Source: Bufo bufo (lineage: Eukaryota; Chordata; Amphibia; Anura; Bufonidae). From it: a stretch of 64,000 bases of DNA. The stretch is taken from positions 188,855,577 to 188,919,576 of the forward strand of contig NC_053395.1 in assembly GCF_905171765.1 (NCBI RefSeq). The letters run 5' to 3'. The first letter of the stretch is position 1; every line of letters begins with the position of its first letter. This document shows, one piece after another, positions 1 through 11,848 of the stretch. A model generated the notes under the pieces. It saw nothing but the letters and a program-made list of their open reading frames with translations, was not told the origin of the DNA and ran no database searches. The translations under genes and the position numbers were made by a program.

Positions 1-598
1 GATAGTCCAGTTTCAAGTAGGGGCCTCCTCACTCTAGAAAAGAAAAAGGGTCAAACTGCATACCTGCATCTAGTTGGCAGGATCATTATCTGGCACATGA
101 TGGCATAATTTACTTTTTATGCCATGAGTAAGCGTCACTACTCTCAGACACGAAACTCGTAGGTATTCATGATGTTCCCTGTTTGGTTTTTAAGATGCAC
201 AATAAGTCTTTGCCGTCTTTTATCGAATGCTGGAGTTCCTCCGTTGATTTTCATGTTCATCATTTGTGCTTTCCACATATCCTCCAAGCATCTGGGACCA
301 TGAAGCTGGTGAGCTGTATGTATACAGTCTTTTCTCTTCATTATTTACTGGCAAATGGACTTTGACTAGCTTCCTATATTAGTAGTAGAAGCATAATCAC
401 ATCTCAGTAACTTCAAGGGAGAAATCACAATGCTATAAGGATTTTGTTTTCAGATAAACTAGTTGTACAAGGCTCTGTTCACACCAGCGTCATGGTCCAG
501 TCTGTTAGGTTTCTATTTCCCCCTGACAGGCAGAGTAGCTGAATGCTGCTTTATTCTGATTGACATAAAAACCTAACAGAAACTTGATGTACCAATTA

Positions 599-2181
599 CA
601 CTGCTCAAAAAAATAAAGGGAACACAAAAATAACACATCCTAGATCTGAGTTAATTAAATATTCTTCTGAAATACTTTGTTCTTTACATAGTTGAATGTG
701 CTGACAACAAAATCACACACAAATAAAAAAATGGAAATCAAATTTTTCAACCCATGGAGGTCTGGATTTGGAGTCACACTCAAAATGAAAGTGGAAAAAC
801 ACACTACAGGCTGATCCAACTTTGATGTAATGTCCTTAAAACAAGTCAAAATGAGGCTCAGTAGTGTGTGTGGCCTCCACGTGCCTGTATGACCTCCCTA
901 CAACGCCTGTGCATGCTCCTGATGAGGTGGCGGACGGTCTCCTGAGGGATCTCCTCCCAGACCTGGACTAAAGCATCTGCCAACTCCTGGACAGTCTGTG
1001 GTGCAACGTGACGTTGGTGGATAGAGCGAGACATGATGTCCCAGATGTGCTCAATTGGATTCAGTTCTGGGGAACGGGCGGGCCAGTCCATAGCATCAAT
1101 GCCTTCGTCTTGCAGGAAATGCTGACACACTCCAGCCACATGAGGTCTAGCATTGTCTTGCATTAGGAGGAACCCAGGGCCAACCGCACCAGCATATGGT
1201 CTCACAAGGGGTCTGAGGATCTCATCTCGGTACCTAATGGCAGTCAGGCTACCTCTGGCGAGCACATGGAGGGCAGTGCGGCCCTCCAAAGAAATGCCAC
1301 CCCACACCTTTACTGACCCAATGCCAAACCGGTCATGCTGGAGGATGTTGCAGGCAGCATAAACGTTCTCCACGGCGTCTCCAGACTCTGTCACGTCTGT
1401 CACATGTGCTCAGTGTGAACCTGCTTTCATCTGTGAAGAGCACAGGGCGCCAGTGGCGAATTTGCCAATCTTGGTGTTCTCTGACAAATGCCAAACGTCC
1501 TGCACGGTGTTGGGCTATAAGCACAACCCCCACCTGTGGACGTTGGGCCCTTATATCGCCCTCATGGAGTCTGTTTCTGACCGTTTGAGCAGACACATGC
1601 ACATTTGTGGCCTGCTGGAGGTCATTTTGCAGGGCTCTGGCAGTGCTCCTCCTGTTCCTCCTTGCACAAAGGTGGAGGTAGCGGTCCTGCTGCTGGGTTG
1701 TTGCCCTCCTACGGCCTTCTCCACGTCTCCTGATGTACTGGCCTGTCTCCTGGTAGCGCCTCCATGCTCTGGACACTATGCTGACAGAGACAGCAAACCT
1801 TCTTGCCACAGCTCGCATTGATGTGCCATCCTGGATAAGCTGCACTACCTGAGCCACTTGTGTGGGTTGTAGACTCCGTCTCATGCTACCACTAGAGTGA
1901 AAGCACCGCCAGCATTCAAAAGTGACGAAAACATCAGCCAGGAAGCATAGGAACTGAGAAGTGGTCTGTGGTCACCACCTGCAGAACCACTCCTTTATTG
2001 GGGGTGTCTTGCTAATTGCCTATAATTTCCACCTGTTGTCTATCCCATTTGCACAACAGCATGTGAAATTGATTGTCACTCAGTGTTGCTTCCTAAGTGG
2101 ACAGTTTGATTTCACAGAAGTGTGATTGACTTGGAGTTACAGTGTGTTGTTTAAGTGTTCCCTTTATTTTTTTGAGCAGTG
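599..2181 (-). mobile_element. Tc1-like transposon, frameshifted transposase
   Basis: Terminal inverted repeats of about 27 bp (CACTGCTCAAAAAAATAAAG...) with TA on both sides (597-598, 2182-2183). The transposase on the minus strand is in two frames, 1884-1333 and 1403-858, joined by a one-base frameshift near 1365. Motifs: N-terminal helix-turn-helix ([17 protein letters not shown]), first Asp in LFTDESRF, second Asp in MQDNARPHVA, Glu in SPELNPIEHIWD, i.e. DD34E. Inactive because of the frameshift. It lies in klhl41 intron 3. Confidence 0.9.
858..1884 (-). pseudogene. Tc1 transposase pseudogene
   Basis: DD34E transposase, about 340 residues, with a single frameshift between the first catalytic Asp and the rest of the catalytic core. 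Otherwise well preserved, suggesting fairly recent insertion. Confidence 0.85.
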
Positions 2182-2259
2182 TATAAGTCAATGGGATCCA
2201 TAAAGAACCATTCTACATCATTTCAAAATGGAACCCATCATGGCAGTGTGAACAGAGCC

Positions 2260-2569
2260 TTATGATACTATAAAGCCATGAACAAAGATTCGAAAGGTGA
2301 ATTTCACCAAACATAATCTTCTGACATATCTTCTACGCATGTTGGAAAATAACAATAGTGGATGGGGGGTCAACAGGTTTAGACGCCAACTCTATAGGGC
2401 ATCTGAAATCCTTCAACTCTACAAGGAGATCTCACAGGGAACACCACCACTTATTCTACACTGGACTACTTGTATTAATATAGGGACCTGTGCGGCACTT
2501 ACGGACTGGAAGAACATACTGGAAAACCATGTTCCTTATGACAGTAACACCGTGTTGTCACATACTTAC
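2260..2569. other. klhl41 intron 3, no gene seen
   Basis: Neither strand holds kelch-like sequence. The open frame on the plus strand here resembles no family I know and has no exon signals. Confidence 0.5.
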
Positions 2570-2677
2570 TTGTCATCTGTTTTTCCTCCAACACAATAGA
2601 CGAGTCCATTATGTGACGCTACAGAATGTCCATAAACCTTGACAGGAAGTTTCTTTGCTTCGTTCCAAGCTACTGAT
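2570..2677 (-). CDS. klhl41: klhl41 coding exon 3: kelch sequence
   Basis: 108 bp exon after a very short intron (2678-2762). It encodes [19 protein letters not shown], then [16 protein letters not shown], and ends at donor gtaagtatg. It contains the GLVYCVGG strand pair typical of a kelch blade. The ORF in this frame runs on past the donor. Confidence 0.92.
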
Positions 2678-5600
2678 CTGAAAAGACATATAGAAACTTA
2701 GTAACACAGTGTGGGGGTGGAGGGGCACATAGTAATGGGCTTGGTTACCACATATAACATACTTAATATCATAAGAAAAGACTGTATCAAGCGACTCCTC
2801 AGACTGCAGGTCTTTGCCAGCAATGGCATAGATACAGTTGTCAGCTTCACCCAGGCCAAAAAGACATCTGGCTGACAGAAGTGGTGGTAGCCCAATCCAT
2901 TCCCCACCAATGCTGTCCAGCTGCAATACAAAAGAATATATTACGATATTACGTCCATATGACATATTAAATCTTCAAACATATATAGAAAATTTATAAC
3001 AAAATGGTATTACTTAAAAAGTATAACTGCTTGTTATTCACCTAGCATCCAGAGCAGTGGTTTCATAGTTACATAGTTAATACGGTTTAAAAAAGACATA
3101 CAGCACAGACCAAAAGTTTGGACACACCTTCTAATTCAAATAGTTTTCTTTATTTTCATGACTATGAAAATTGTAGATTTACACTGAAGGCATCAAAACT
3201 ATGAATTAACACATGTGGAATTATATACATAACAAACAAGTGTGAAACAACTGAAAATATGTCATATTCTAGGTTCTTCAAAGTAGCCACCTTTTGCTTT
3301 GATTACTGCTTTGCACACTCTTGGCATTCTCTTGATGCGTTTCAAGAGGTAGTCCCCTGAATTGGTTTTCACTTCACAGGTGTGCCCTGTCAGGTTTAAT
3401 AAGTGGGATTTCTTGCCTTATAAATGGGGTTGGGACCATCAGTTGCATTGAGGAGAAGTCAGGTGGATACACAGCTGATAGTCCTACTGAATAGACTGTT
3501 AGAATTGGTATTATGGCAAGAAAAAAGCAGCTAAGTAAAGAAAAACGAGTGGCCATCATTACTTTAAGAAATGAAGGTCAGTCAGTCAGCCGAAAAATTG
3601 GGAAAACTTTGAAAGTAAGGGCTATTTGACCATGAAGGAGAGTGATGGGGTGCTGCGCCAGATGACCTGGCCTCCACAGTCACCGGACTTGAACCCAATC
3701 AAGATGGTTTGGGGTGAGCTGGACCGCAGAGTGAAGGCAAAAGGGCCAACAAGTGCTAAGCATCTCTGGGAACTCCTTCAAGACTGTTGGAAGACCATTT
3801 CAGGGGACTACCTCTTGAAGCTCATCAAGAGAATGCAAAGAGTGTGCAAAGCAGTAATCAAAACAAAAGGTGGCTACTTTGAAGAACCTAGAATATGACA
3901 TATTTTCAGTTGTTTCACACTTGTTTGTTATGTATATAATTCCACATGTGTTAATTCATAGTTTTGATGCCTTCATAGTCATAAAAATAAAGAAAACTCT
4001 TTGAATGAGAAGGTGTGTCCAAACTTTTGGTCTGTACTGTAAGTCCATCAAGTTCAACCAAGGGATAGGTGGAGACGCGAATCCCAGAAGGAAGTGAGAC
4101 TCAGATTTCTACACGTTTTCAAAAGCATTAATGTCGTTTTTCTTTTAAGAATTCATCTAAACACTTCTTAAAACTGACCACGTCCTGAGGAAGTCTATTC
4201 CACAGATTCCCAGTTCTTATACTAAAGAAGCTTTGACGCTTCTGGAGACTGAACTTTTTCCTCTCCAATCGGAGGCAGTGCCCCCTTCTCTTTTGAGGGT
4301 TTGAGGATGATGGTGAACCTTTTAGAGACCGAGTGCCCAAACTTCAACCCAAAACCGACTTATTTATTGCAAATTGCCAACACGGCAATTTACCCTGAAT
4401 ACCAGTATAGTATATCTTCCATGTACTTTATCAATCAGCTATAATAGCCTGCCTACAATCAGTGCGCTGCCTGCGCTGATGAATAGCAGGAAAAGTCTAA
4501 GGCATATTGGTACACCATAGACTTTTTCCAGGGTGCGGGTGCCCACACAGAGGGCTCTGAGTGCCGCCTCTGGCACCAGTGCCATAGGTTCGCCGCCACT
4601 GATCCAGAGTAACGTAAAAGCTGTATTTTCTACTGATTTTCTGTATGTTAGGGCTGTAACCACATTACGGCTGTATATTAGTGTTGGTATTTTAGTTTTT
4701 ATCCCTAAAGGGGTCGACAACAAAAAAAAAAGCAAATCATAAAGTATCTCACTACTGGTACCCAAAATGAAGTATCTCATGGTGCCCATTGAAATCCTCT
4801 ATCTATTGCATATGATAAATGCTCGATTAGTAGGAGTCCAACGCTGGCGTCCACACCATTCCCCAAAATAGAGTCCCAGGTATCATTCCTCCAACCTGTG
4901 GCTCTTCAGCTGTTGCAAGTCTACAATTCGCATCAGACTGGTCCCTTTGGCCCACCAGAGGAAATGATCCTGAGAGCCTGATACCCTATGTGTATATTGG
5001 ACCTTAAGGGGTCTGTTTTATTGTCAGAGCTTGGGCCTATCAGAGGATCCTCTGGTACTCTGGTGGGACAGTCCAATCCTGACTCCCATCATACCCTGAC
5101 AGCCTGTGGCCAACAGGGCATGATAAGAATTGTAGTTGTGCAGCAGCTGGGGAGCCACAGGTCGGGGATCACAGTTCAAACCACAACTATGAGTTTGACA
5201 GTTATATGAATGAAGCGCCAGGATGCATGCTCGACCATCATTCCATTCTAACCCCTCCTAGTTGTTGACTTGCGGCTGGGGGTGGACTGGGGTCAAGGGT
5301 CCTTTTTCTAACAATTGTGGGGGTCTGAACGGTCAGACTGCCATCAGACTAGCATTTATCATCTGTTCAATGGACTGCTTTGGAATGTGGATGAATGCAG
5401 CCAAGACCTCAAGCTGGTCAGTAGAAGTCATTAGCTGTCAAGACTTTACTTCAGTGAATCCCCTGAAAAATGTCTCCACAGAAGTTGTCAGACTAACCTG
5501 ATTTGTTTTTATGAGGAGGTGAGTAGTAGCCTGGACACAGGGGCGGCTGTGGATGTAGTGTTTCTGGATTTTGCAAAGGCTTTTGATTCTGTCCCTCATG

Positions 5601-8600
5601 GATGCTTAATAAGTAAAGTAAGGTCTATAGGCTTGGAAAGTATAGTTTGTAATTGGATTGAAAACTGGCTGAAGGACCGTGTCCAGAGAGTTGTGGTCAA
5701 TGATTCCTATTCAGAATGGGCCCAGGTTATAAGTGGTGACCCCAAGGTTCAGCGCTGGGCCCTTTTATTATTTAATTTATTTATTTATTAATGATCTCGA
5801 GGAGGGGATTAATAGCACCATTTATATTTTTGCAGATGATACTAAGCTGTGTAATACTGTGCAGTCTATGGAAGATGCCCATAAAATACAAGCTGACTTG
5901 AACACTGAGTGATTGGGCATCAACTTGGCAAATTAAGTTCAATGTGGACAAATGTAAAGTTATGCTTCTTGGTAGTAATAATCTCTGTGCTTCATATGTC
6001 CTAGCACTGGGAGAGTCACTTATAGAGAAGGATTTGGGTGTCCTTGTAGATGGTAGATTAAATTACAGCATACAATGTCAATCAGCTGCTTCTAAGGCCA
6101 CCAGGATATTGTCATGCATTAAACGAGGCATGGACTCGCGGGGCAGGGATGTAATATTACCACTTTACAAAGCGTTGGTGCAGCTTCATCTGGAATACGC
6201 AGTTCAGTTCTGGGCACCAGTCCATAGAAAGGACGCACTGCAGCTGGAAAAAGTACAGTGGAGAGCGACTAAACTGATAAGGGGCATGGAGGGTCTTAGT
6301 TATGAAGAAAGATGAAAATAATTGAATTTATTTAGTCTTGAGAAGAGATGTCTAAGGGGGGACATGATTAACCTATACAAATATATACTGTAAATGGGCC
6401 ATACAAAAAATACAGCGAAAAGCTGTAAAATTTGCTCAAAAGACAAGGGGCACTGCCTCCGACTGGAGAGGAAAAAGTTCAGTCTCCAGAAGCGTCAAAG
6501 CTTCTTTACTGTAAGAACTGTGAATCTGTGGAATAGACTTCCTCAGGACGTGGTCACAGCAGGAACAGTGGACAGTTTCAAAAAGGGTTTAGATGAATTC
6601 TAATTCTAAACAACATTAATGCTTATGAAAATGTGTAGAAATCTGAGCCTCTCTTCCTTCTGGGATTCGCATCCCCACCTATCCCTTGGTTGAACTTGAT
6701 GGATCTATGTCTTTTTTCAACCGTATTAACTATGTAACCCCTAATGCCATTCCTTCTTAAAAGAAGCTTGGTGTAGTGACATATAAAGTATTCTATAATT
6801 ATTGTCCAATGCAATAGTTTGACTCCTCTTTGAGCAGCTGAAATCAGTTTGGACTCCCTAATGACATGTCTTGTTGTGTTCTGGGGAACACCTGATCAGG
6901 GCTCAAGGAAGTCCAGGTCCTGGGACCTCTGGTTGGGAACCACTGCCCTACTTTGTGGAATGCAGATTAGAATTCAGAATGACCATGAGGGATAATGCCC
7001 AACACAATTCATTGTGAGTACTGATCTGAACAGACTATAAATTCAACCTCCTCATGCAGATGCAATTATATACATTTGGTTTGACTCCTCATTACCAGAT
7101 CTTATGAAGACAGGACATTATAAGTCTGTTCACACATACTGGTAAATGTCCTCATTCCTCTGTCCATGGCCTCTAAATAGCCATTTGTAAACATTTAAAA
7201 AATTGGCTTTTTCTCAGTAGAATCTGCAATTTTGAGTGGAAATATCTAACAATTCAAGGTGTATGACTAGTACCTCACTGTCATGCATTCTCACAAGAAG
7301 GATCATCAGCAATGTTGGTCTTCTCCCTCCCCCATTCACAGAAATAGCAGGTGTGTTCAGTGGGAAGCAGGTGTGATAACAGCATTTATAAAAAAAAAAA
7401 AAGCTTTGTATCCGACATTAATCTAGTGCCTATGGCCTATCTGGCTGGTTTAAAGAGAAGGTGTTCTCAGAAAATAACCAAATGTTTAAATCAAGTTAGA
7501 ATTTTTGGTAATTTTTTTGTCTTTTCTATGTCAATATCAGATTTCACACTGATCATTAGGCCTATTAATATGTCAAAGACTTCAGGTTCTGTACAAATCA
7601 CTTTTGAGTCATCTCATTATTATATCAGACAGGATTACAATATGTGTAGATAACACTGAATCCACTATTCAGAATAGGTGATGGTCGCAACTTATCTACT
7701 CCCCTTTCCTGTACAGTGACCTTTCCACAGGTCACAGAGTATGTCTAGAAAACTCTCCCATAGAAGTGAATGAGGTGATCTTTAGTCTACTGCAGGGATT
7801 AGCAACCTCTGGTCCACTACAGCTCCCAGCATGCTTCGTTCATGTCTATAGGAGTTTTGAGAACAGCTGAGCAAGTGTGCATGCTAGGAATTGTAGTTTC
7901 ACAACAGCTGGAGGTTGCTGACCCCTGGTCTACTGTGTCTACAGCCCTAATGGCTGCTCACAAAGAAATGGCGGTCAAGTCTTGACCTATTATTAGGATT
8001 AGTGGCCAGACAAAAACCCTAAAATGTTAGGATATTTTTAAAAATATAGTGACATGGGAAAATTTTAAAAAACGATGATAATTCTAAAAAAATACAAAAA
8101 CTTGATTTAAACAATAGAACATTTTCAGATGACACATTCCCTTTAAAACTCAAAAATTGTATACACTTGTATGTATGGTCTGTGCACTGAATGGGATATT
8201 ACACCTCATCACAGTTGTAAACGATTGAAAATCTTAGAAGTCATTTTGTATCTACATAATATGTATAACAGCTCTAAATAGCATCTCTAGGATGATGCCC
8301 ACCAGAGAATATAATTGTGTTTCTTTTCTGTCTAAATAGGTTCAAAAATCTGTGCTCATCAATTTCTTAATATAACTTTATAGCACTTATGTTTCTGTTC
8401 TCCTGATACAGAGCTCCAAAATCCCCTGTATACACATACAGCTAAATTCTGTCTGTTAAAAGCCACCACTAGGGGGAGTTTATGTTATACTGTTTATGCC
8501 TTGAGCTCAATAATGAAACAGTGTGCAGTAAGTTCCTATGCTGTCGATTTGGAGCTCTAAATAGGGTTAAAAAGGTAGATATTCCCTTTAAATAATCCCT

Positions 8601-10283
8601 GGATGCTAGGTGTCTAAAATTGATTTTCTGGTGTGCATTATTCATATAAACTTCTATGGACTCAATACAATAATAAAAATGTTCTATAATCAAAAGGTAA
8701 TAACACAAAATAAAATCTAAGGGCTTTTTCACACTTCCCTATTACAGATGCTTACTAATTACATTGCTTATATTGAAACAAATATGCCAATATATTGAAT
8801 GGTTTATTTACACTTATTTTTATGCAGGTTTTTTTAATGCGCATATTCCAAAGGGTATGTATTGGTGCCAGTTTTAGCCCACAGAATGGGATGAATTTAA
8901 AAACGCATGCCCTGTGTATTGGCACGGTTCACATGCGTGTACTTGTGTCGTCTTTTTACATTCGTATTTCAGCCACATGACAAAAACAGCAAATAAATAA
9001 ACTTTTTAATAAAAAATGGAACAAATATGGATGAAAAAACAGACAACTCAAAATATAACAAGAATAGATATAAACTAGACCCAAAAACAGAACCAATTGT
9101 AAAAAAAAAAGATCAGTATTGTACAACCCATATTTTCATACACAAGTGTGAAGGAGCCCTACCGGTAATCTTAAGATGCTTTACCTCTACATACCTGGAA
9201 GAAGTAGGACTTTAAAGGGCTATCCTTGCTTTCTTCATCCACATACAGCCCGCCAATGACATACACTTGCTTGGATTTGGTGACAATACTGGAATGATTT
9301 CTTGGAATCTGCTCGGACAGAGCTACCAAGTAGCATTCGTTTTCTACTGGATCATAAGCCACTGTAGCCGTGTCACTCATCATTATGACAAGATCTTTGA
9401 CAAACATGCCATGTCTAGGAATGTCATTCAGATATCCGGGAAGTAAGTCTTCATCCCCAACATCACTATCGCCTGCCTTATCTTTGGGTGGTTCAGGCAG
9501 TTTGCCTCCGAAGGCATCTTTAATGACCTTAATCTTCTTCTGGATTTCAGGATCTTTAAACAGCTCCTCCTTTTCGACATGATCCTTGAAATATTTTTCG
9601 GTCATAAGACGAAATCTTATGCAGTCAAAGACATCTGCCAGGGTCTTCACTTTGTTCTCCTTATCCGTCTTGGCCCATTTCATCACGGCCTCAAACACAG
9701 TTTCTTCTTTTTCAACAATTAAGGCGTCGCTAGAAATGACAGCGATCAGTTCGTGTGGAGCGAGCTGCAGAAAGTCATCTTCGCTACATATATGGTTGAA
9801 CCGATCAGACACATAATCGCGTGCAGTGACTGCAAGACGTGGACAGTCCAGAAGTAGGCCTAACCTGAAGATAGCCAGGCAATTCGCAGGTGAGAGGCGC
9901 CTCTGGAGGTAGGTGACACATACGGTGAAGACGGATGGGATCTGGAAACGACTGGCCAATGCAAAAATATCCTGGACATTTCCATCATTAAGGTCAATAT
10001 CGGCAGAGTAGAGGTACTTAAGAATGGCTTCCATCACAGCTGGGTCAACGTTGTCCAGCTCCACGTTTTTCTTCTTCTCTTCGCTTTCCTCAGACAAGAA
10101 GAACTCCCGGAAATAAGGACTACAGGCTGCAAGGATCAGCCTGTGACAAGGTAGACTTTTGTCTCCAGCTTTCAGGAAGCAATCGACAAATTTATTATCA
10201 TCTAGAAGTTCTTTCAGTCCATCCTGTAGAAGAGTAGATTGATAAAGCCGAACTTCTTCTTTTAGTTCCCTGGTGGGATCCAT
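2570..10283 (-). CDS. klhl41: klhl41 (kelch-like 41), exons 1-3 of a gene continuing past the left edge
   Basis: Kelch-like family protein of striated muscle. In the known family it is a BTB-Kelch adaptor of CUL3 ubiquitin ligase that stabilises nebulin and thin filaments. Coding exons seen: 10283-9195, 2920-2763 and 2677-2570, joined in phases 0 and 2 by GT-AG introns of about 6.3 kb and 85 bp. Translation gives BTB (about residues 20-130), BACK (about 135-240), a charged linker with [19 protein letters not shown], then kelch sequence containing [16 protein letters not shown] and [18 protein letters not shown]. This matches my memory of human KLHL41 closely in order and wording. The remaining kelch repeats (about 200 residues) and the stop codon are not found between 1 and 2569, so they must lie beyond position 1. 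bbs5 sits upstream in the same orientation, as in human. Confidence 0.93.
2763..2920 (-). CDS. klhl41: klhl41 coding exon 2: first kelch sequence
   Basis: 158 bp exon between acceptor ...gtattgcag and donor gtatgt. It encodes [38 protein letters not shown] and the start of SYDIK, with the last Lys codon split 2/1 across the intron. It joins exon 1 in frame (FFQ-LDS). Confidence 0.93.
3062..4360 (-). mobile_element. 5'-truncated CR1/L2-type LINE fragment, split by a Tc1 element
   Basis: Right part 4042-4340 encodes the C-terminal reverse-transcriptase ORF tail ([30 protein letters not shown]). Left part 3062-3100 is the 3' end with tandem ATAGTTACATAGTTA. The two parts join in sequence once the element at 3101-4039 is removed. 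The same LINE family recurs at 5480-6738 on the plus strand. Confidence 0.75.
3101..4039 (+). mobile_element. internally deleted Tc1 element (non-autonomous copy 1)
   Basis: Flanked by TA (3099-3100, 4040-4041), with inverted ends of about 200 bp starting CAGYACAGACCAAAAGTTTG. The N-terminus of a transposase ([20 protein letters not shown]) at about 3514 runs to IGKTLK and then jumps to [20 protein letters not shown] (3626-3898), so most of the catalytic core is deleted. The Glu in SPDLNP is replaced in NPIKMVW. It lies inside a LINE fragment. Confidence 0.85.
4361..4880. other. klhl41 intron 1, unclassified
   Basis: No gene. The sequence around 4380-4430 has the look of a dispersed repeat, but I cannot place it. 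Confidence 0.35.
4885..5175. repeat. degraded palindromic repeat with CAGCTGTTG / CAGCAGCTG arms
   Basis: Arms around ...TCCAACCTGTGGCTCTTCAG and CAGCAGCTGGGGAGCCACAG are inverted copies. It belongs to the same loose family as 7790-7933, 56241-56404 and 57160-57316. Confidence 0.5.
5480..6738 (+). mobile_element. CR1/L2-type LINE fragment, reverse transcriptase remnants
   Basis: Plus-strand remnants of reverse transcriptase: [20 protein letters not shown] (5519-5791), then after frameshifts FADDTKLC at about 5830, then the thumb region (5944-6315) and C-terminal tail [10 protein letters not shown]. The 3' end is near 6738 with TAACTATGTAAC. Several stops and frameshifts; dead. Confidence 0.85.
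6739..8720. other. klhl41 intron 1, no gene; one palindromic repeat
   Basis: Mostly unclassified AT-rich sequence. 7790-7933 is a fold-back repeat with ACTACAGCTCCCAGCATGC (7816-7834) and its inverted partner (7879-7897). CCCTTTAA ends at about 8141-8148 and 8582-8589 hint at decayed TTAA-type MITEs. Confidence 0.45.
8721..9159. mobile_element. TAA-flanked MITE next to klhl41 exon 1
   Basis: Left end GGGCTTTTTCACACTT after TAA (8718-8720); right end AAGTGTGAAGGAGCCC ending at 9159. It stops only 35 bp short of the splice donor of klhl41 exon 1. Confidence 0.6.
9195..10283 (-). CDS. klhl41: klhl41 coding exon 1: BTB, BACK, linker
   Basis: Large first coding exon, 363 codons. It starts at the ATG of [15 protein letters not shown] (10283-10281) and ends with SYFFQ at 9195, followed by the donor gtatgt. 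The open frame runs a few codons into the intron before a stop, so the donor rather than the ORF end marks the exon. BTB signatures: [14 protein letters not shown] core (here [20 protein letters not shown]) and [13 protein letters not shown] is the following helical block ([20 protein letters not shown], then [18 protein letters not shown]). The length is usual for the large 5' exon of BTB-Kelch genes. Confidence 0.95.
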
Positions 10284-10424
10284 TTTTTCTCTTGCTTGAA
10301 GAGCACAGTGTTTGAGGGAGAGAGCAGAAAGGCCTTAGCTGTTGTCAGCTCCCAAGTCAAGCAGTAAAAAGGCTGATCTGTGAACTCCGCCAGGCTTAAA
10401 CTCTCTGCAATTTAAGCCTACCAG

Positions 10425-10500
10425 CTAAATATAGGTACAGGCTCTTACAATATGGAATTCAGGTTGGCCAAATTGGAAAGAGGAATGGCTCCTGCAGCTG
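10425..10500 (-). promoter_or_regulatory. klhl41: klhl41 upstream muscle-type motif cluster (E-box, M-CAT, MEF2)
   Basis: In the 220 bp upstream of the klhl41 ATG, in transcription order: an E-box CAGCTG (10500-10495), an M-CAT/TEAD box CATTCCT (10487-10481), and a MEF2 box CTATATTTAG (10434-10425) fitting YTAWWWWTAR. The MEF2/AT-rich box is about 140 bp before the ATG and could also serve as the TATA element. The motifs are seen directly. Their function in muscle expression is inferred from the known expression of KLHL41. Confidence 0.5.
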
Positions 10501-11003
10501 TCACAGATTGAAAGAAACAACTGTAGATTTTGGTTGTTACTAGGGCGAGATATCTCTGTGAAACTGTTGCAATGAAAGGGGAACACTCAGCACATTAGAT
10601 GCCGACTTACCTGGAAGGTGTGCATTAATCAGTCCTATAAATGATATGTTCATGCATGGAAGAGTTGCTGCAGAAAGTCCCGTACATGTGACTGGGGTTG
10701 TTTCTGCAGCATGTGCATGGGTTTTCGCCAAGCCCATTCAGTTGTATGGAGGAGTTGTAGAAATTTCAGCAAAAAAATAATTATGCGGGTACCATGACAT
10801 ATGTATATCATATATAGTGCAAATGCACATATAAAGGGTTAATCTTCAAAGGCTATTCAATTAGATTAGACATTCTTTATGAAAAAGGAGCTCGATGTTC
10901 TATGTACATTTTTGGTAGTTGCTCAATGGAGCAGAATTTATGGGCACAGCTTTGGCGCAAATGCTTGGACTTGTAGTACATCAGAGAATGAGGTACATAA
11001 ATT
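10501..11003. other. intergenic, klhl41 upstream, nothing recognised
   Basis: No ORF or repeat that I can name. The motif cluster described for the klhl41 promoter ends at 10500. Confidence 0.4.
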
Positions 11004-11285
11004 AAGGTAGGGCAACAAGGCGACACCGGTCACAACCAGGATCACAGGAGCATCGCAGTTTAGTGGAGATCCAATAGAAATGAATGGGGTCGCAACACAA
11101 GTTGCACGTGTGCCATGACTGCGACCCCTGAATTGCCAAAAATCCAACACTGCTGGATTTTTTGAGATACAAAGGTCGCAGTCGAGGCACATGTACAACT
11201 TGTGTTGCGACCCCATTCATTTCTATGGGATCACTGCTACACTCCGATCCTGGCCGCGAACAGTGTCACTGTGTAGCCCTACCCT
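11004..11285. mobile_element. fold-back MITE
   Basis: Inverted arms: GGTAGGGCAACAAGG... on the left and ...GTAGCCCTACC on the right, with internal mirrored GGGGTCGCAACACAAGTTG and CAACTTGTGTTGCGACCCC. No coding capacity. Confidence 0.65.
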
Positions 11286-11303
11286 GAAAAAACAACCCAC
11301 TAA

Positions 11304-11630
11304 AGCCTATTGCACACGACCGCATGGCTTTTTAAGTATTTTGCGGTCCGCAGAAAACGGATCTGAAAAAAATATGGATGACATCCGTGTGCATTCTGTA
11401 TTTTGCGGAACGGAGCAGCTGGCCCCTAATAGAACAGTACTATCCTTGTCCGTAATGCGGACAATAATAGGACATGTTCTATCTTTGAACAGAACAGAAG
11501 TATGGAAACGGAATGCATATGGAGTACATTCCGTTTTTTTTTGCGGACCCATTGAAATAAATGGTTCCGTATACGGAACGCAAAAAACGGAACGTAAACG
11601 GAAAAAATATACGTTCATGTGCATGAGGCC
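11304..11630. mobile_element. TAA-flanked fold-back MITE (Harbinger-like)
   Basis: TAA at 11301-11303 and 11631-11633. Ends AGCCTATTGCACACGACCG and ACGTTCATGTGCATGAGGCC. The interior alternates GCGGTCCGCA-type words, as in the other copies. Confidence 0.75.
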
Positions 11631-11848
11631 TAATACTCAAAGTACTGGATCACAAAGCTTGGACCTGTAGTATACCTGAAGGTGAGTGCACGTGCTCCGG
11701 CTGTCACATGCGGCCAAAACAACCCCCCCACTCCTGGGGCAGCCAGTGGGAGCACAATTTTGCTGATGAGCGGGGTTTTTCAGGCTTTCTGGATTGTCAA
11801 ATGCCAGATTAAAGGAATATTGCTACACATGCTCACTGCTGCTTCATG

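Larger units (their letters stand above)
471..2259. mobile_element. MITE with GTTCACAC termini, split by a Tc1 element
   Basis: Left end GGCTCTGTTCACAC at 471 and right end GTGTGAACAGAGCC ending at 2259 are inverted repeats. The Tc1 element at 599-2181 is inserted inside. The sequence left of 471 (1-470) is klhl41 intron 3 with no recognisable gene. Confidence 0.55.

Noticed and set aside
1..2569. Remaining kelch exons of klhl41
   Set aside because: I read the minus strand for kelch words (GG, Y-W spacing) in all frames and found none outside transposon sequence, so they are assumed to lie left of position 1.
2297..2599. 100-codon plus-strand frame
   Set aside because: No recognisable family, overlaps klhl41 exon 3 on the other strand.
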